The notes beneath the pieces were generated by a model. The model worked only from the letters and a program-made list of their open reading frames with translations, did not search any database and was not told the DNA's origin. The position numbers and the translations under genes were made by a program. From the NCBI GenBank assembly GCA_902538565.1, contig CACBFQ010000001.1:200001-264000 (forward strand): a stretch of 64,000 bases of DNA, read 5' to 3'. Shown here in pieces: positions 1-10,452 of the stretch. The stretch is from an uncultured Fidelibacterota bacterium. Its GTDB lineage: Bacteria > Fidelibacterota > Marinisomatia > Marinisomatales > Marinisomataceae. Position 1 is the first letter of the stretch. Every line of letters starts with the position of its first letter.

Positions 1-1177
<1,177 letters not shown>

Positions 1178-1372
1178 ATATTTTAAGTTTGTTTGGTGCT
1201 AATGCACCAAGTTGTCTAACTGCAGGATTAAAAGACAAAGGTTCTACATAGTAAATTTTCAAATAGCTAATAATAAAATTGTCTTGCGTTTTTTTGACGC
1301 AAAAGCCTGGTAAATTATAATGGTTTTTAAGAATTACCAACTAAAAAAATAAAAAAAGAATTTTTTAATTTT
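1178..1372 (-). promoter_or_regulatory. rRNA leader and probable promoter region
   Basis: This 195-base gap between nupC and 16S should hold the rrn promoter and the 5' processing leader. Read on the minus strand it has a perfect -10-like TATAAT at 1314-1319, with only a weak TTGGTA-like -35 about 15 bp upstream. Three short perfect inverted repeats follow: 1284-1289 with 1297-1302 (6 bp), 1212-1217 with 1233-1238 (6 bp), and 1193-1199 with 1204-1210 (7 bp, 4-base loop, next to the 16S 5' end). The last is a natural candidate for part of the processing stem. The A/T-rich tract at 1343-1372 follows the nupC stop. The promoter assignment is tentative. Confidence 0.45.
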
Positions 1373-2593
1373 TTAGAGTAAAAGTCCGGCAATTGTGGCG
1401 GTTAACCATGAGGCGATTGCTCCTCCAAACATTGCCTTAGTTACAAGCTTTGCTAGGTCTTTTTTTCTTTCTGGAGCCATAGCACCAATTCCACCTAATT
1501 GTATGCCAATTGATGCAAAATTAGAAAAACCACAAAGAGCATATGTCGAAATAATTGCACTTCTCTCTGAAATCATTCCATCTCTAATCAAATTTTGAAG
1601 ATCTCCATATGCAACAAGTTCTGTTAACACAATCTTTTTACCCATTAACATTCCTACAAGTTGAGCCTCATTCCATGGAACACCCATAGTCCAAGCTAAT
1701 GGTCTAAAAATAATTCCGAAGATCTCTTCCATTGATGTTCCACTAAAAGAGAGGAAATAATTTACCATTGCAACAAAAGAAATAAATGCAATTAACATTG
1801 CAGCAATATTAGCTGCTAATTTTAATCCATCCGTTGCTCCATTACTTAAAGCTTCCATCGCATTAATATTTGTTTGTTCAATATTTACATTTACATCACC
1901 CATGGTTTGAGATTCATCAGTCTCAGGATAAATTATTTTTGCAACAACTAAAGCAGCGGGAGCAGACATAACAGAAGCTGCAATTAAATGACCAGCAATT
2001 CCTTGAATATCCGTTAACCATGACACATATATTGCCAAAACTCCTCCAGAAACCGTAGCAAATCCTCCAGTCATAACTGCCATCAATTCTGACTTGGTCA
2101 TTTTGCTTACAAATGGTCTTACCATTAATGGAGACTCTGTCTGTCCTAAGAAAATATTACCTGCTACGCTTAAAGTTTCGGATCCACTGGTTCCTAAAGT
2201 TAGTTGCATTCTTCTAGCTATGAATTTGATAATTGCCTGAAGAATCCCGAAATGATAAAGTACTGCAACCAAACTTGAAAAAAATATAATAGTTGGTAAA
2301 GTAGAAAATGCAAAATTAATTAAACCTGGATGAAATCCGACTCCATCAATGTATGACTTAAACAGAAAATCTGAACCCGAAGAGGAAAAACTTATTAATA
2401 TATTAATTGATTTATCTAAAAAGGAAAAAATTGGCGCTCCAAAAGGAGTTTTTAAAATAAATAATGCAAAAATTAGTTGAAATATCAGCCCATATAATAC
2501 TGTTTTAATATTAATAGCTGACCTGTTTTCAGATAGTATTAATGCTATTGAAAGTAGAGTAAATAAACCTAGAATACCTAGAAAACTACCCAT
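1373..2593 (-). CDS. nupC: NupC/CNT-family concentrative nucleoside transporter
   Basis: A 406-residue polytopic inner-membrane protein of normal length for the concentrative nucleoside transporter family, which imports nucleosides with Na+ or H+. The family core is clear: a GNIFLGQTESPLMVRPF segment near residues 147-163, followed by the TGGFATVSGGVLAIYV gate region, and a C-terminal NFASIGIQLGGIGAMAPER segment typical of the last transport-domain helices. The N-terminus is hydrophobic without a cleavable signal. It lies 6 bases downstream of tig on the same strand, so it may be cotranscribed, and upstream of the rrn operon. Ion and substrate specificity cannot be read from sequence alone. 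Confidence 0.95.
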   Translation of the reverse strand: MGSFLGILGLFTLLSIALILSENRSAINIKTVLYGLIFQLIFALFILKTPFGAPIFSFLDKSINILISFSSSGSDFLFKSYIDGVGFHPGLINFAFSTLPTIIFFSSLVAVLYHFGILQAIIKFIARRMQLTLGTSGSETLSVAGNIFLGQTESPLMVRPFVSKMTKSELMAVMTGGFATVSGGVLAIYVSWLTDIQGIAGHLIAASVMSAPAALVVAKIIYPETDESQTMGDVNVNIEQTNINAMEALSNGATDGLKLAANIAAMLIAFISFVAMVNYFLSFSGTSMEEIFGIIFRPLAWTMGVPWNEAQLVGMLMGKKIVLTELVAYGDLQNLIRDGMISERSAIISTYALCGFSNFASIGIQLGGIGAMAPERKKDLAKLVTKAMFGGAIASWLTATIAGLLL

Positions 2594-2599
2594 AATATA

Positions 2600-3886
2600 T
2601 TATAGATTTGGTTGAGCTTCCTGAAGTTCAGAAGTATTTTGATCTTTTTCTTTAATTTTTGAATGTTCTTTTAACATATCTATTATCTTCTGATCTAATA
2701 AATCATCTGACAATTTATTTTTATTTGATTCTTTTTTGTAGAACCTTTCAATTTCAGCTTTTTGACTTTCATTCTTTAATAATGCATCTTTTATAAAGTC
2801 TTCAACTTCATTAGGAGATACTGATAATTCTTTGTCCGAGATAATAGACTTTCTCAAAAGAAACCATCTTAGATTATTTTCTGCAAATTGCTGATATTGC
2901 TCTCTAATTTGAACTTCGTCAGCATTTTGATTATTTTGATTTTGCTTAACTTCATTTACAATGTTATTTAAATAATTTTCAAGCATAGAAGTTGGAAGAA
3001 CCGGATTAACAAGCTTAACAAATTGATCGATTAAAGATGAATGAAACATTTCGTCAGATTTTCTTTTATACTCATTATCAATACTTTCATGAACATTCTT
3101 CTTCCATTCATCAACACTCTTACAATTTGGATCCATTTGCTTAACAAATTCATCATCTAATTTAGGAGGTACTCTTCTTTGGATGGTTTCAATGGTAAAT
3201 TCATAATTTTTTTCACCCTCACCCATATCAATCGTAAGTTTAACTTTATCACCTGCATTCTTTGAAGTAAAAGATTCAGCTTTTTCTTCAATTATTGGAT
3301 CTTGACCAATTGCTATATACTTTTTCTCTTTTTTACCAATGATCGGTAAACCTGATTCATCAAGTTCTTGCTTATCAACAATTAAAAAATCGCCATTCAT
3401 AGAACCTTTTTCAATTTGTTCTGCTTTAGCCTGTGAGTTAAGTATATTTTCAACAGTTTTGTCTACTTCCTCTTGATTGGAAATGAAATTAATCTTTTCA
3501 ATGGTAACCATATTTTTTTTGAAATTTGGAAGCTTTAAAGAAGGTTCAATTTCAAATTCAGATTTGAAAGAAAGATCATTTTCATATGAAAAATCAATAT
3601 CTTTTAATTGAGCTTGATTAATCGGAGTAAGTTCTTCTTTTTCAAGAGCCATAATGTAATATTTTTCGCAAAAATCTTGAACAAAGCCCATTTCAACGGA
3701 GTTAATGTATTGCGACATTAAAATATTTTCTGGCACTTTACCTTTTCGAAAACCAGGTAACTTGATTTCTTTAGCAACTTTCTTTTTGGCTATATTAAAA
3801 TCTACTTTGATATCTTCCCATTTAGCACTGATAGCTAATTCATAGGTGAAATCATTAATTTTTTTTGACTTAACTTTAAGATTCAT
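2600..3886 (-). CDS. tig: Trigger factor, ribosome-associated chaperone
   Basis: A 428-residue protein matching trigger factor in length and layout. The N-terminal ribosome-binding domain carries the signature GFRKGKVPENIL (near residues 46-57), which docks at the tunnel exit. A divergent FKBP-type peptidyl-prolyl isomerase domain lies around residues 155-240, and a charged, helical C-terminal chaperone domain follows (EFVKQMDPNCKSVDEWKK onward). The last 30 residues are polar and probably disordered. Its ATG overlaps the TGA of the upstream gene by 4 bases (ATGA), which implies translational coupling. clpP/clpX, often found after tig, are absent; nupC follows instead. Confidence 0.96.
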   Translation of the reverse strand: MNLKVKSKKINDFTYELAISAKWEDIKVDFNIAKKKVAKEIKLPGFRKGKVPENILMSQYINSVEMGFVQDFCEKYYIMALEKEELTPINQAQLKDIDFSYENDLSFKSEFEIEPSLKLPNFKKNMVTIEKINFISNQEEVDKTVENILNSQAKAEQIEKGSMNGDFLIVDKQELDESGLPIIGKKEKKYIAIGQDPIIEEKAESFTSKNAGDKVKLTIDMGEGEKNYEFTIETIQRRVPPKLDDEFVKQMDPNCKSVDEWKKNVHESIDNEYKRKSDEMFHSSLIDQFVKLVNPVLPTSMLENYLNNIVNEVKQNQNNQNADEVQIREQYQQFAENNLRWFLLRKSIISDKELSVSPNEVEDFIKDALLKNESQKAEIERFYKKESNKNKLSDDLLDQKIIDMLKEHSKIKEKDQNTSELQEAQPNL

Positions 3887-4314
3887 TGTTTTAACCTATA
3901 AGTACAGCCTTCAATTGTTCGCATAAAAGTTTCTAATTGATTGTGTGTACATATCAAGTCTTCTATAGGCTCGTATGAATCTGAAGGATAAGAATCTTCA
4001 TCATATTCTCTTAAAAAATTTGATTCGAATTTGATAACCATATCATCAAGAACTTGCTTGTGAAGGTTTTTACCTCTTAAAAAATTTAATTGAAGATTAA
4101 TTTTTCCATTTGAAGATAATCTAAAAAGTGGCAGTAAGCCATGATCTGAATCACAGCGAAACGTCATCGTGCCAAAATCTTTTCCATTCCCCCAACTTAC
4201 TTCATCTGAAGTTTTTTCAGAAAAATCTACAAGCTCAATGCAGTGCATAGCAACATTACTTTCACATGATTGATTTAAGTGATCGATAAACGTTTTTTTT
4301 GACCATTTTGACAT
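3883..4314 (-). CDS. Hypothetical protein coupled to trigger factor
   Basis: I do not recognise this 143-residue family. The protein is soluble, mixed alpha/beta and mildly acidic, without signal peptide or membrane segment. The central part has a WGNGKDFGTMTFRCDSDHG stretch followed by alternating hydrophobic strands (LPLFRLSSNGKINLQLNFL), suggesting a beta-rich core, then a helical C-terminus. A strong Shine-Dalgarno GGAGGT sits 7 bases before the ATG and the stop overlaps the tig start, so it is a genuine first gene of a tig operon. A role in protein handling is suggested only by this position. Confidence 0.8.
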   Translation of the reverse strand: MSKWSKKTFIDHLNQSCESNVAMHCIELVDFSEKTSDEVSWGNGKDFGTMTFRCDSDHGLLPLFRLSSNGKINLQLNFLRGKNLHKQVLDDMVIKFESNFLREYDEDSYPSDSYEPIEDLICTHNQLETFMRTIEGCTYRLKQ

Positions 4315-4412
4315 ACTTTATACCTCCCAAAACAATTTAAAATAGTATGATTTTGACCAAGAATTTACGATTCTAAATAAAGAATTAAAAACTAAATCTT
4401 AAGTTTTCGAAA

Positions 4413-6764
4413 TTAATTTCTTAAAGGCTTACCTGTTTTTAGGAAGTGTGCTATTCTTTGCTGAGTTTTTTCTTCTCCTGCTAAAGACATAAAGGCTTCT
4501 CTTTCTATATCTAACACATATTGTTCGTCAACCTTAGACATTAGCCCTCCTTTATCTCCACCACTTAAAACAAATGCAGATTTAGAAGCTACAAGCTCAT
4601 CATGATCTGATATTTTACCTTGTGCTTTCATAGCTTTCAAACCAACAGAAGCCATTGTTCTCAATGTCATTCCAGGTAAAGATAAGTCATCTCTGTATTT
4701 AGGAGGCTCATATCCATTTTCTGACAGCTCTAAAACTCTATTTTTAGCAGTCGCAAGTAAATGCTCTGAATTCATGCATATAGTATCTGATTTTCGTAAC
4801 CAGCCTTTTTTTAATGCGTCTGTAGCACTTCTAGATACAGTTAATGGATTTACTAATCCAATAGCTTGCCTACCAATATTCATATTAAAGTTTTTTGCAT
4901 CATTATTTTCTAATAAGTTTAAAATAACTCTTAAATGTCCTCCGGCACCGGGTATCAAGCCTTGGATAGCTTCTACTAAGCCAGCATATAGTTCGCCAGC
5001 TGCAACTGTATGTGTTGAACATGCATAAAACTCAAATCCACCACCTAGCGCTAAATTAAATGGACATGAAACTACTGGATATTCGGAATGTCTGATTCTC
5101 TGAGTTACGTCTTGCATCTCTTTCACACCAGCATCCATAACTTGGAGATTACCAGAGTCAATTGCCATTTTAAAATCATTGACATTAGCTCCTGCACTCC
5201 AATTCTTACCTTGATGTCCAAGAACAAGGCCTTTGTATTTACCCGTATCAAGTAAATCTAAAGCATCCTTCACTATACCTACCATGGATCTATCAATAGG
5301 ATTAAATGCTGGGACAAATATTGAATGAAATTCAACATTCAATACACCATCACCAAGGTCATGAATGCTAGCACTCCAATCTCTTTTAAGCATAGTCTTT
5401 TCATTCTTATATAAACTTAAGTTTAATGTCTTATCATTATCTTTATGAATCAATACTTTCTGCTTAACTGGACAATAGTAGGTAAGTTTACCATCAATAA
5501 TCTCATAAAATGATTTTCTACCGGAAGCTAACATTTCTTCAACCCATGATGGAACTTTTCTATTTTCTTCCTTCATTTTGTTAACAGATTTTTCTACTCC
5601 TATGGCGTCCCATGCATCAAAAATTCCAATATCTCTTGCAAAACCCCATTTCATCGCATTATCAATTTCAATAATACTATCTGCAATTTCGGGAATTAAT
5701 TCAGCAGAATAAGTAAACATGGGTGCATTGATATCCCATAAAAACTTTGCTCCAACATCATCCAAATATGTTATTGCAGCAAGTCTTTTCTTTAAATCTT
5801 TAATTGGCTTTCCAACTCTTATAGTGTCAAAAAATCTTTTTTTAGTTGGTGAATATTCCATTGTATCAAAATCGAGAGATAAAATTTCTTTACCTTCTTT
5901 TTTATACCACCCTGCGCCAGATTTTTGACCTAATCTTCCTTCCTCAACAAGTTTAACCAAAAGCTCGGGTGCTTTAAATTTTTGTCTCTCATCTTCACTT
6001 TCTGTTGTAACCCTTTCAAACATATTATTCATTACATTTAGAGCAGTGTCTAAACCAACAACATCTTGGGTTCTGAAATATGCACTTTTTGCATTTCCAA
6101 TTAAAGTACCAGCTAGAGAATCAACATCTTCGACAGTTAAACCATAATCGATTGCTTTTTGAAAAGTTAATGGCCCACTCGCGTTAATTAATCTATTTCC
6201 TATAAAACCTGGTGTATCTTTTGCATGTACAACCCCTTTTCCTAATGTAACTTCCCCAAATTCAGAAACTGCATTGTAAACTTCATCTGAAGTTTTAGGA
6301 CCCTTAACTAATTCAAGCAATCTCAAGTATCTTGGAGGGTTGAAAAAATGTGATATTAAAAATCTAGATTGCACCTCATCAGGTAAAACTTCAACTAGAT
6401 TCGCTAATGGAATTCCAGAAGTATTGGAGGCTAAAATTGCATTTTCTTTTAAATGAGGTAATAAGTTTTTATATACTGTATGCTTGATTTCAATTTTTTC
6501 GGCAACAGCTTCAATAATTAGATCACAATCCTTTAATTTTTCTAAATCATTATCATAGGTACAAGGGGTAATTAATGTAGTATTTTTACTGGAAAAAAGT
6601 GGTGCAGGCTTAAGTTTTGTTAACCCTTCAATACCTTTTTTAGCAAGATCATTATTAACATCAAACAATAATGAAGGAATACCAGCATTAGCAATATGTC
6701 CTGCTATTTGTGCTCCCATTACTCCAGCACCTAATACAGCACATTTTTTGATTCCAATACTCAT
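4413..6764 (-). CDS. fadN: 3-hydroxyacyl-CoA dehydrogenase / enoyl-CoA hydratase (FadN type)
   Basis: A 783-residue bifunctional beta-oxidation enzyme that hydrates enoyl-CoA and oxidises 3-hydroxyacyl-CoA with NAD. The order is dehydrogenase first, as in Bacillus FadN (about 790 aa), not hydratase first as in E. coli FadB/FadJ. Residues 8-40 hold the Rossmann motif GAGVMGAQIAGHIANAG. The catalytic SHFFNPPRYLRLLELV segment follows near residue 138. The crotonase domain sits around 480-690 with the oxyanion-hole segment FNLALGGGFEFYACS and a GLIPGAGG loop. A good Shine-Dalgarno (AGGGGA) precedes the ATG. It is last in the tetR-fadE-fadA-fadN operon, one base after fadA. Confidence 0.93.
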   Translation of the reverse strand: MSIGIKKCAVLGAGVMGAQIAGHIANAGIPSLLFDVNNDLAKKGIEGLTKLKPAPLFSSKNTTLITPCTYDNDLEKLKDCDLIIEAVAEKIEIKHTVYKNLLPHLKENAILASNTSGIPLANLVEVLPDEVQSRFLISHFFNPPRYLRLLELVKGPKTSDEVYNAVSEFGEVTLGKGVVHAKDTPGFIGNRLINASGPLTFQKAIDYGLTVEDVDSLAGTLIGNAKSAYFRTQDVVGLDTALNVMNNMFERVTTESEDERQKFKAPELLVKLVEEGRLGQKSGAGWYKKEGKEILSLDFDTMEYSPTKKRFFDTIRVGKPIKDLKKRLAAITYLDDVGAKFLWDINAPMFTYSAELIPEIADSIIEIDNAMKWGFARDIGIFDAWDAIGVEKSVNKMKEENRKVPSWVEEMLASGRKSFYEIIDGKLTYYCPVKQKVLIHKDNDKTLNLSLYKNEKTMLKRDWSASIHDLGDGVLNVEFHSIFVPAFNPIDRSMVGIVKDALDLLDTGKYKGLVLGHQGKNWSAGANVNDFKMAIDSGNLQVMDAGVKEMQDVTQRIRHSEYPVVSCPFNLALGGGFEFYACSTHTVAAGELYAGLVEAIQGLIPGAGGHLRVILNLLENNDAKNFNMNIGRQAIGLVNPLTVSRSATDALKKGWLRKSDTICMNSEHLLATAKNRVLELSENGYEPPKYRDDLSLPGMTLRTMASVGLKAMKAQGKISDHDELVASKSAFVLSGGDKGGLMSKVDEQYVLDIEREAFMSLAGEEKTQQRIAHFLKTGKPLRN

Positions 6765-6765
6765 T

Positions 6766-7899
6766 CTATCCCCTTTTTATAATTGTTGTAATACCTTGTC
6801 CAGTTCCAACGCACATTGTGGCAAGACCAGTATTTTTATCATTTTGTTCAAGAACATTTAAAAGTGTAGTAATTATTCTTGTACCAGAAATTCCTAGTGG
6901 GTGTCCAAGCGCAACCGCTCCGCCATTCAGATTTACTTTATCTGGATTCCAGTTTGCTTTTTTTATACAATACAAAGCTTGGGCAGCAAAAGCTTCATTT
7001 AATTCTAGTGCATCAATATCATCAATTGATAAACCAGTTTTCTCAAGAGCTTTTTTGGTAGCTGGAACAGGTCCAGAACCAAACATCTTCCAATTAACAC
7101 CAGCAACAGCTCTACCTTCAATAGATGCTCTAATTTTTAAACCATGTTTATTAGCAAAATTTTCGCTTGTAATTAACATTGCTGAAGCTCCAATTGAAAA
7201 TGGACTTGAAGTAGCAGCAGTAACAGTACCATCAGCTCTAAAAGCAGGATTCAAAGATTTTATTTTCTCTTTATCGGGAGTGCGTGGACCACTATCTTGA
7301 TTAATAGTAGTTCCATCTTCTAATGTGATAGGCACTATTTCATTATCAAATTTTCCTGTGTCTCTTGCAGCTACAGCTTTATCATGAGACGAGAATGAAA
7401 ACTCTTCTTGTTCTTCTCTAGAAATATTTAGTTCATCTGCGAGTAATTCTGCGCCTTCACCCATAGATATATAATAGTCTTGCTCTGCCAATTTAACGTT
7501 AAAGTCTGGGGCAAATCCTCCTTGAGGAATTGTAAACATATCTTCAACTCCACCAGCAATACCAACTTCAATATCACCCGCTTCAATTGCTGAACTAATC
7601 ATGTGTAGAGAAGTCATCGCTGAACCACAATATCTATTAATTACATTTGCAGCTGCAGTTTCAGGTATTCCAGCAAGAATAGATGCTCCTCGCGCAACTA
7701 ACATTCCAGTGGGACCTTCCGGGAAAGCACATCCAAGCGACACATCTTCTATTAAATTAACATCTAATTTTTCATTTCTTTCTAAAAGGCCTTTAATTAC
7801 TTGACCGGCAATTTCATCTGACCTCATACCAATCATAGGACTACCTTTTGTGCCAATTGGAGATCTCACTCCGTCAATTATTACAGCTTTATTGCTCAT
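6766..7899 (-). CDS. fadA: Acetyl-CoA acyltransferase (3-ketoacyl-CoA thiolase)
   Basis: A 377-residue thiolase II that cleaves 3-ketoacyl-CoA to acetyl-CoA and a shortened acyl-CoA, the last step of each beta-oxidation turn. All active-site elements are present: nucleophilic Cys91 in NRYCGSA, the NEAFAAQ loop at 301-307, His333 in GGAVALGHPLG, and Cys363 in MCVGTGQG. Length is slightly short of the usual 390 residues because of a compact loop domain, but nothing essential is missing. The ATG at 7899 has a strong GGAGG ribosome site. It lies between fadE and fadN and should form a complex or functional unit with FadN. Confidence 0.95.
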   Translation of the reverse strand: MSNKAVIIDGVRSPIGTKGSPMIGMRSDEIAGQVIKGLLERNEKLDVNLIEDVSLGCAFPEGPTGMLVARGASILAGIPETAAANVINRYCGSAMTSLHMISSAIEAGDIEVGIAGGVEDMFTIPQGGFAPDFNVKLAEQDYYISMGEGAELLADELNISREEQEEFSFSSHDKAVAARDTGKFDNEIVPITLEDGTTINQDSGPRTPDKEKIKSLNPAFRADGTVTAATSSPFSIGASAMLITSENFANKHGLKIRASIEGRAVAGVNWKMFGSGPVPATKKALEKTGLSIDDIDALELNEAFAAQALYCIKKANWNPDKVNLNGGAVALGHPLGISGTRIITTLLNVLEQNDKNTGLATMCVGTGQGITTIIKRG

Positions 7900-7910
7900 A
7901 TATCCTCCTA

Positions 7911-9809
7911 TTAAAAGCTTTGAACTGGATAACCTCCAGCTTCAACAACTTTTTCACCAATTATTTTTTTTAATCCAATGGTATCTGTTGATAAACTTAA
8001 TCTTTTACTCAACTTTGCAAATTTAGATTCTAACTCTTTCGGTACTTCACCATCATAAATGCTATTTAAAATCTTATTTGCATATTCCATTACTCTAATC
8101 CCTTGTTCTGCAGTATAAACTTTAGCACAAAGTTCAGGAACAACTTGATTTTTTTGGACATATAAATCTTTGTTCTGAATCACTCTTGATAAAGTTGAAT
8201 CACCTACGTAAGCATAAATTAGAATGTTAGCAAGGTTTTCAATGATTACTTGTTCTGTACCAATATCCTGACCATGCTTACTTAAAGATTCATTGAGACA
8301 AAGTGCATAAACAGCTTTCGCAGCTTCTACGCACTCGACTTCGGTTTTAAAATCACCTTCATAACCACTATCTAATCCATTTTTACAATATGCATCTACT
8401 TTTTCTAAATATTCTTTAAAACCAATCTCACCACTTAATGCTTTGGTTATCATTGCTCTTCCACACAGCATTCGATTGATTTCGTTTGTTCCTTCCCAGA
8501 TTTTATTTATTCTATTGTCCCTGTAAGCCTGAGCCATAGGATACTCTTCAATAAAGCCGTAACCACCATATATTTGAAAACAATGATCAATCAATTCCTC
8601 TGCAGCCTCGCTTCCATAAACCTTGACAATTGAATTCTCTGCAATGTATTGTTCTGTAGTATTACCCTGTTTAACATAATATTCAGTATCATCCTTATCT
8701 AACTCATTAATTGCCTCAGTTTGTTTACCAATAACAGAATAACAAGTACTATCTAGTGTATAAGTTAAAATTGCTGATGATGCTAATTTATCCTGAATAG
8801 AACCAAAATCTGCAATCGATTGCCCAAAAGCCTTTCTACTCTTAGCATATTCTACAGCATGCTGCATTCCAAGCATCATTCCTCCAATAGCTGAAGCACC
8901 GAGTTTAAAACGACCAATGTTTAATCCACAAAAAGCTGGACCTGCACCATCTCCAACCTTACCCAGTAAATTTTCTACAGGCACTTTACAATCTGTAAAG
9001 TATAAAGGCACAGTTGAGGAACCATGCATTCCCATCTTTTTTTCCTCTTTTCCAATGTCAAATCCTGGAGTTCCTTTCTCAACAACAATTGAAGAAAATT
9101 TTCCATCTATTTTAAGTGCAACAATGAAAGTATCTGCCCATGCACCATTTGAAATGAAGATTTTTTGCCCATTTACAATATAATGTTTTCCATCATCTGA
9201 CAAGACACCAGTTGTCTTTGAGTTTGTAGCATCTGATCCTGCTTCAGGTTCTGTCAAACCAAATGCGGCAATTTTTTCACCAGAACATATTCCTGGGAGC
9301 CATTTTTTCTTTTGTTCATCATTACCATACCAAATAATTCCTAATGAACCAATTGATGTTTGAACATTCCAAACTGTACAAAATGATGGGCTCCCACAAA
9401 ATGAAATACCTTCAGCTAAAATACACATTCCAGTTTTAGTCATTTCTGATCCTCCATACTTTTCTGGAACATCAATTCCTAAAAAACCTAATTCTCCCAT
9501 TTGTTCAACAAGCTTTCTAATTAATTTTTCATCTTTATTATTAAGTTCATTCTGAGATAAAGGCAGCAATTCATTTGTAGCAAAATCTTTCATTGCTTCA
9601 TATATCATCTTTTCCTCTTCAGAAAATAATTCTTTACAAAAAACTTTTTCAGATCCGACAATATTAGTTAAAAACTTACCACCAGTTTTTATTTTACTAA
9701 AATCCATTAATGCATGGCCATTAACGCCATTGCCATTTTTTACAACTCCATTCTTTTTTGAATTACTTTGTGGTTTTCCTTTTTCTACGTTTTCGTGCTT
9801 ATTAAGCAT
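7911..9809 (-). CDS. fadE: Acyl-CoA dehydrogenase (FadE type)
   Basis: A 632-residue FAD-dependent acyl-CoA dehydrogenase performing the first oxidation of beta-oxidation; size and C-terminal extension resemble Bacillus FadE and VLCAD-type enzymes. The ACAD core has the FGLTEPEAGSDA signature (about residue 190), the KSRKAFGQSIADFGSIQ segment, the YGGYGFIEEYPMAQAYRD flavin-site motif, and IWEGTNEI with the expected catalytic Glu, followed by a helical tail. The first 34 residues are an unusual N/G/K-rich spacer; an internal Met35 would give a conventional N-terminus, but the strong AAGGAGAG ribosome site favours the ATG at 9809. The start overlaps tetR by 8 bases. Confidence 0.94.
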   Translation of the reverse strand: MLNKHENVEKGKPQSNSKKNGVVKNGNGVNGHALMDFSKIKTGGKFLTNIVGSEKVFCKELFSEEEKMIYEAMKDFATNELLPLSQNELNNKDEKLIRKLVEQMGELGFLGIDVPEKYGGSEMTKTGMCILAEGISFCGSPSFCTVWNVQTSIGSLGIIWYGNDEQKKKWLPGICSGEKIAAFGLTEPEAGSDATNSKTTGVLSDDGKHYIVNGQKIFISNGAWADTFIVALKIDGKFSSIVVEKGTPGFDIGKEEKKMGMHGSSTVPLYFTDCKVPVENLLGKVGDGAGPAFCGLNIGRFKLGASAIGGMMLGMQHAVEYAKSRKAFGQSIADFGSIQDKLASSAILTYTLDSTCYSVIGKQTEAINELDKDDTEYYVKQGNTTEQYIAENSIVKVYGSEAAEELIDHCFQIYGGYGFIEEYPMAQAYRDNRINKIWEGTNEINRMLCGRAMITKALSGEIGFKEYLEKVDAYCKNGLDSGYEGDFKTEVECVEAAKAVYALCLNESLSKHGQDIGTEQVIIENLANILIYAYVGDSTLSRVIQNKDLYVQKNQVVPELCAKVYTAEQGIRVMEYANKILNSIYDGEVPKELESKFAKLSKRLSLSTDTIGLKKIIGEKVVEAGGYPVQSF

Positions 9810-10419
9810 TTTTCTCTCCTTTTTTCAATGTATACGCATTAAGAATATAACTTGACACTTCATCAATATATTTTTCGGCATCGACATATTTTGAATTAAA
9901 AATATTAAACCAGAATATCCCCTCAAAATTAAGTATTAAAGATAGTGCAGAGGTCTTAGAGTTTTCAGGTCTTAAATTTGAAAACTCCTTATTTTTAATA
10001 CCCTTTAAGATAATTAATTCTACTAATTTTTGAAAGCGGTTATAAACCTTTTGCATTTTTTTTTTAAAATCTTCATCATGTCTAGCAATTGCCCACAATG
10101 TTGGTAAGCAATTAAAGAAGCTTCCATCAATTTTTAACTGTTTTGCAAGCAATTTAAAAAGCTTTTTGATTGCTTTTGCGCTTGATTCTTCTTTGACTGC
10201 AGGAGCTAATAATTGCTGGGTTTGAGATTCCCACATATCAATTACAGCTAAATAGACATCTTTTTTGCTAGAAAAATAATGATATATTGCTCCTTTGCTC
10301 ATCTTTGACTGATCTACAATATCATCCATTGTACTACTGTAATAACCTTTAGAAGTCAAAACTTTTACAGCAGCCATTAAAATATTACTTCTCTTATCGT
10401 TTTGAGAATTTTTATCCAT
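9802..10419 (-). CDS. TetR-family regulator of the fatty-acid degradation operon
   Basis: A 205-residue TetR/AcrR regulator. The N-terminal helix-turn-helix (residues 10-56, ending KGAIYHYFSSKKDVYLAVID) is textbook. The C-terminal part is an all-helical ligand-binding and dimerisation domain. Position at the head of fadE-fadA-fadN suggests an acyl-CoA-responsive repressor, functionally like FadR of Bacillus or PsrA; that is inference. A perfect 14-bp palindrome lies 2 bases upstream of the start codon and covers the probable transcription start, which predicts autorepression of the whole operon. No convincing Shine-Dalgarno is seen, so the mRNA leader may be very short. Confidence 0.92.
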   Translation of the reverse strand: MDKNSQNDKRSNILMAAVKVLTSKGYYSSTMDDIVDQSKMSKGAIYHYFSSKKDVYLAVIDMWESQTQQLLAPAVKEESSAKAIKKLFKLLAKQLKIDGSFFNCLPTLWAIARHDEDFKKKMQKVYNRFQKLVELIILKGIKNKEFSNLRPENSKTSALSLILNFEGIFWFNIFNSKYVDAEKYIDEVSSYILNAYTLKKGEKNA

Positions 10420-10421
10420 AA

Positions 10422-10435
10422 ACCGACTAGTCGGT
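10422..10435. promoter_or_regulatory. Palindromic TetR-type operator
   Basis: ACCGACTAGTCGGT is a perfect 14-bp palindrome, conspicuously GC-rich for this genome, 2 bases upstream of the tetR ATG. A plausible minus-strand promoter, TTGATA with a 17-bp spacer and TATCTT (-10 at 10438-10443), places the transcription start inside it. Both form and position are typical of a TetR-family autoregulatory operator. Regulation of the divergent rpe operon from the same site is possible but less supported. Confidence 0.75.
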
Positions 10436-10452
10436 CTAAGATATAAAAAACA

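Noticed and set aside
4409-4420. Palindrome GAAATTAATTTC
   Set aside because: It overlaps the fadN stop codon and is an AT-rich sequence easily found by chance; no T tract follows it.
6818-7300. 160-codon plus-strand frame
   Set aside because: Opposite fadA, whose catalytic residues are intact; no coherent protein features.
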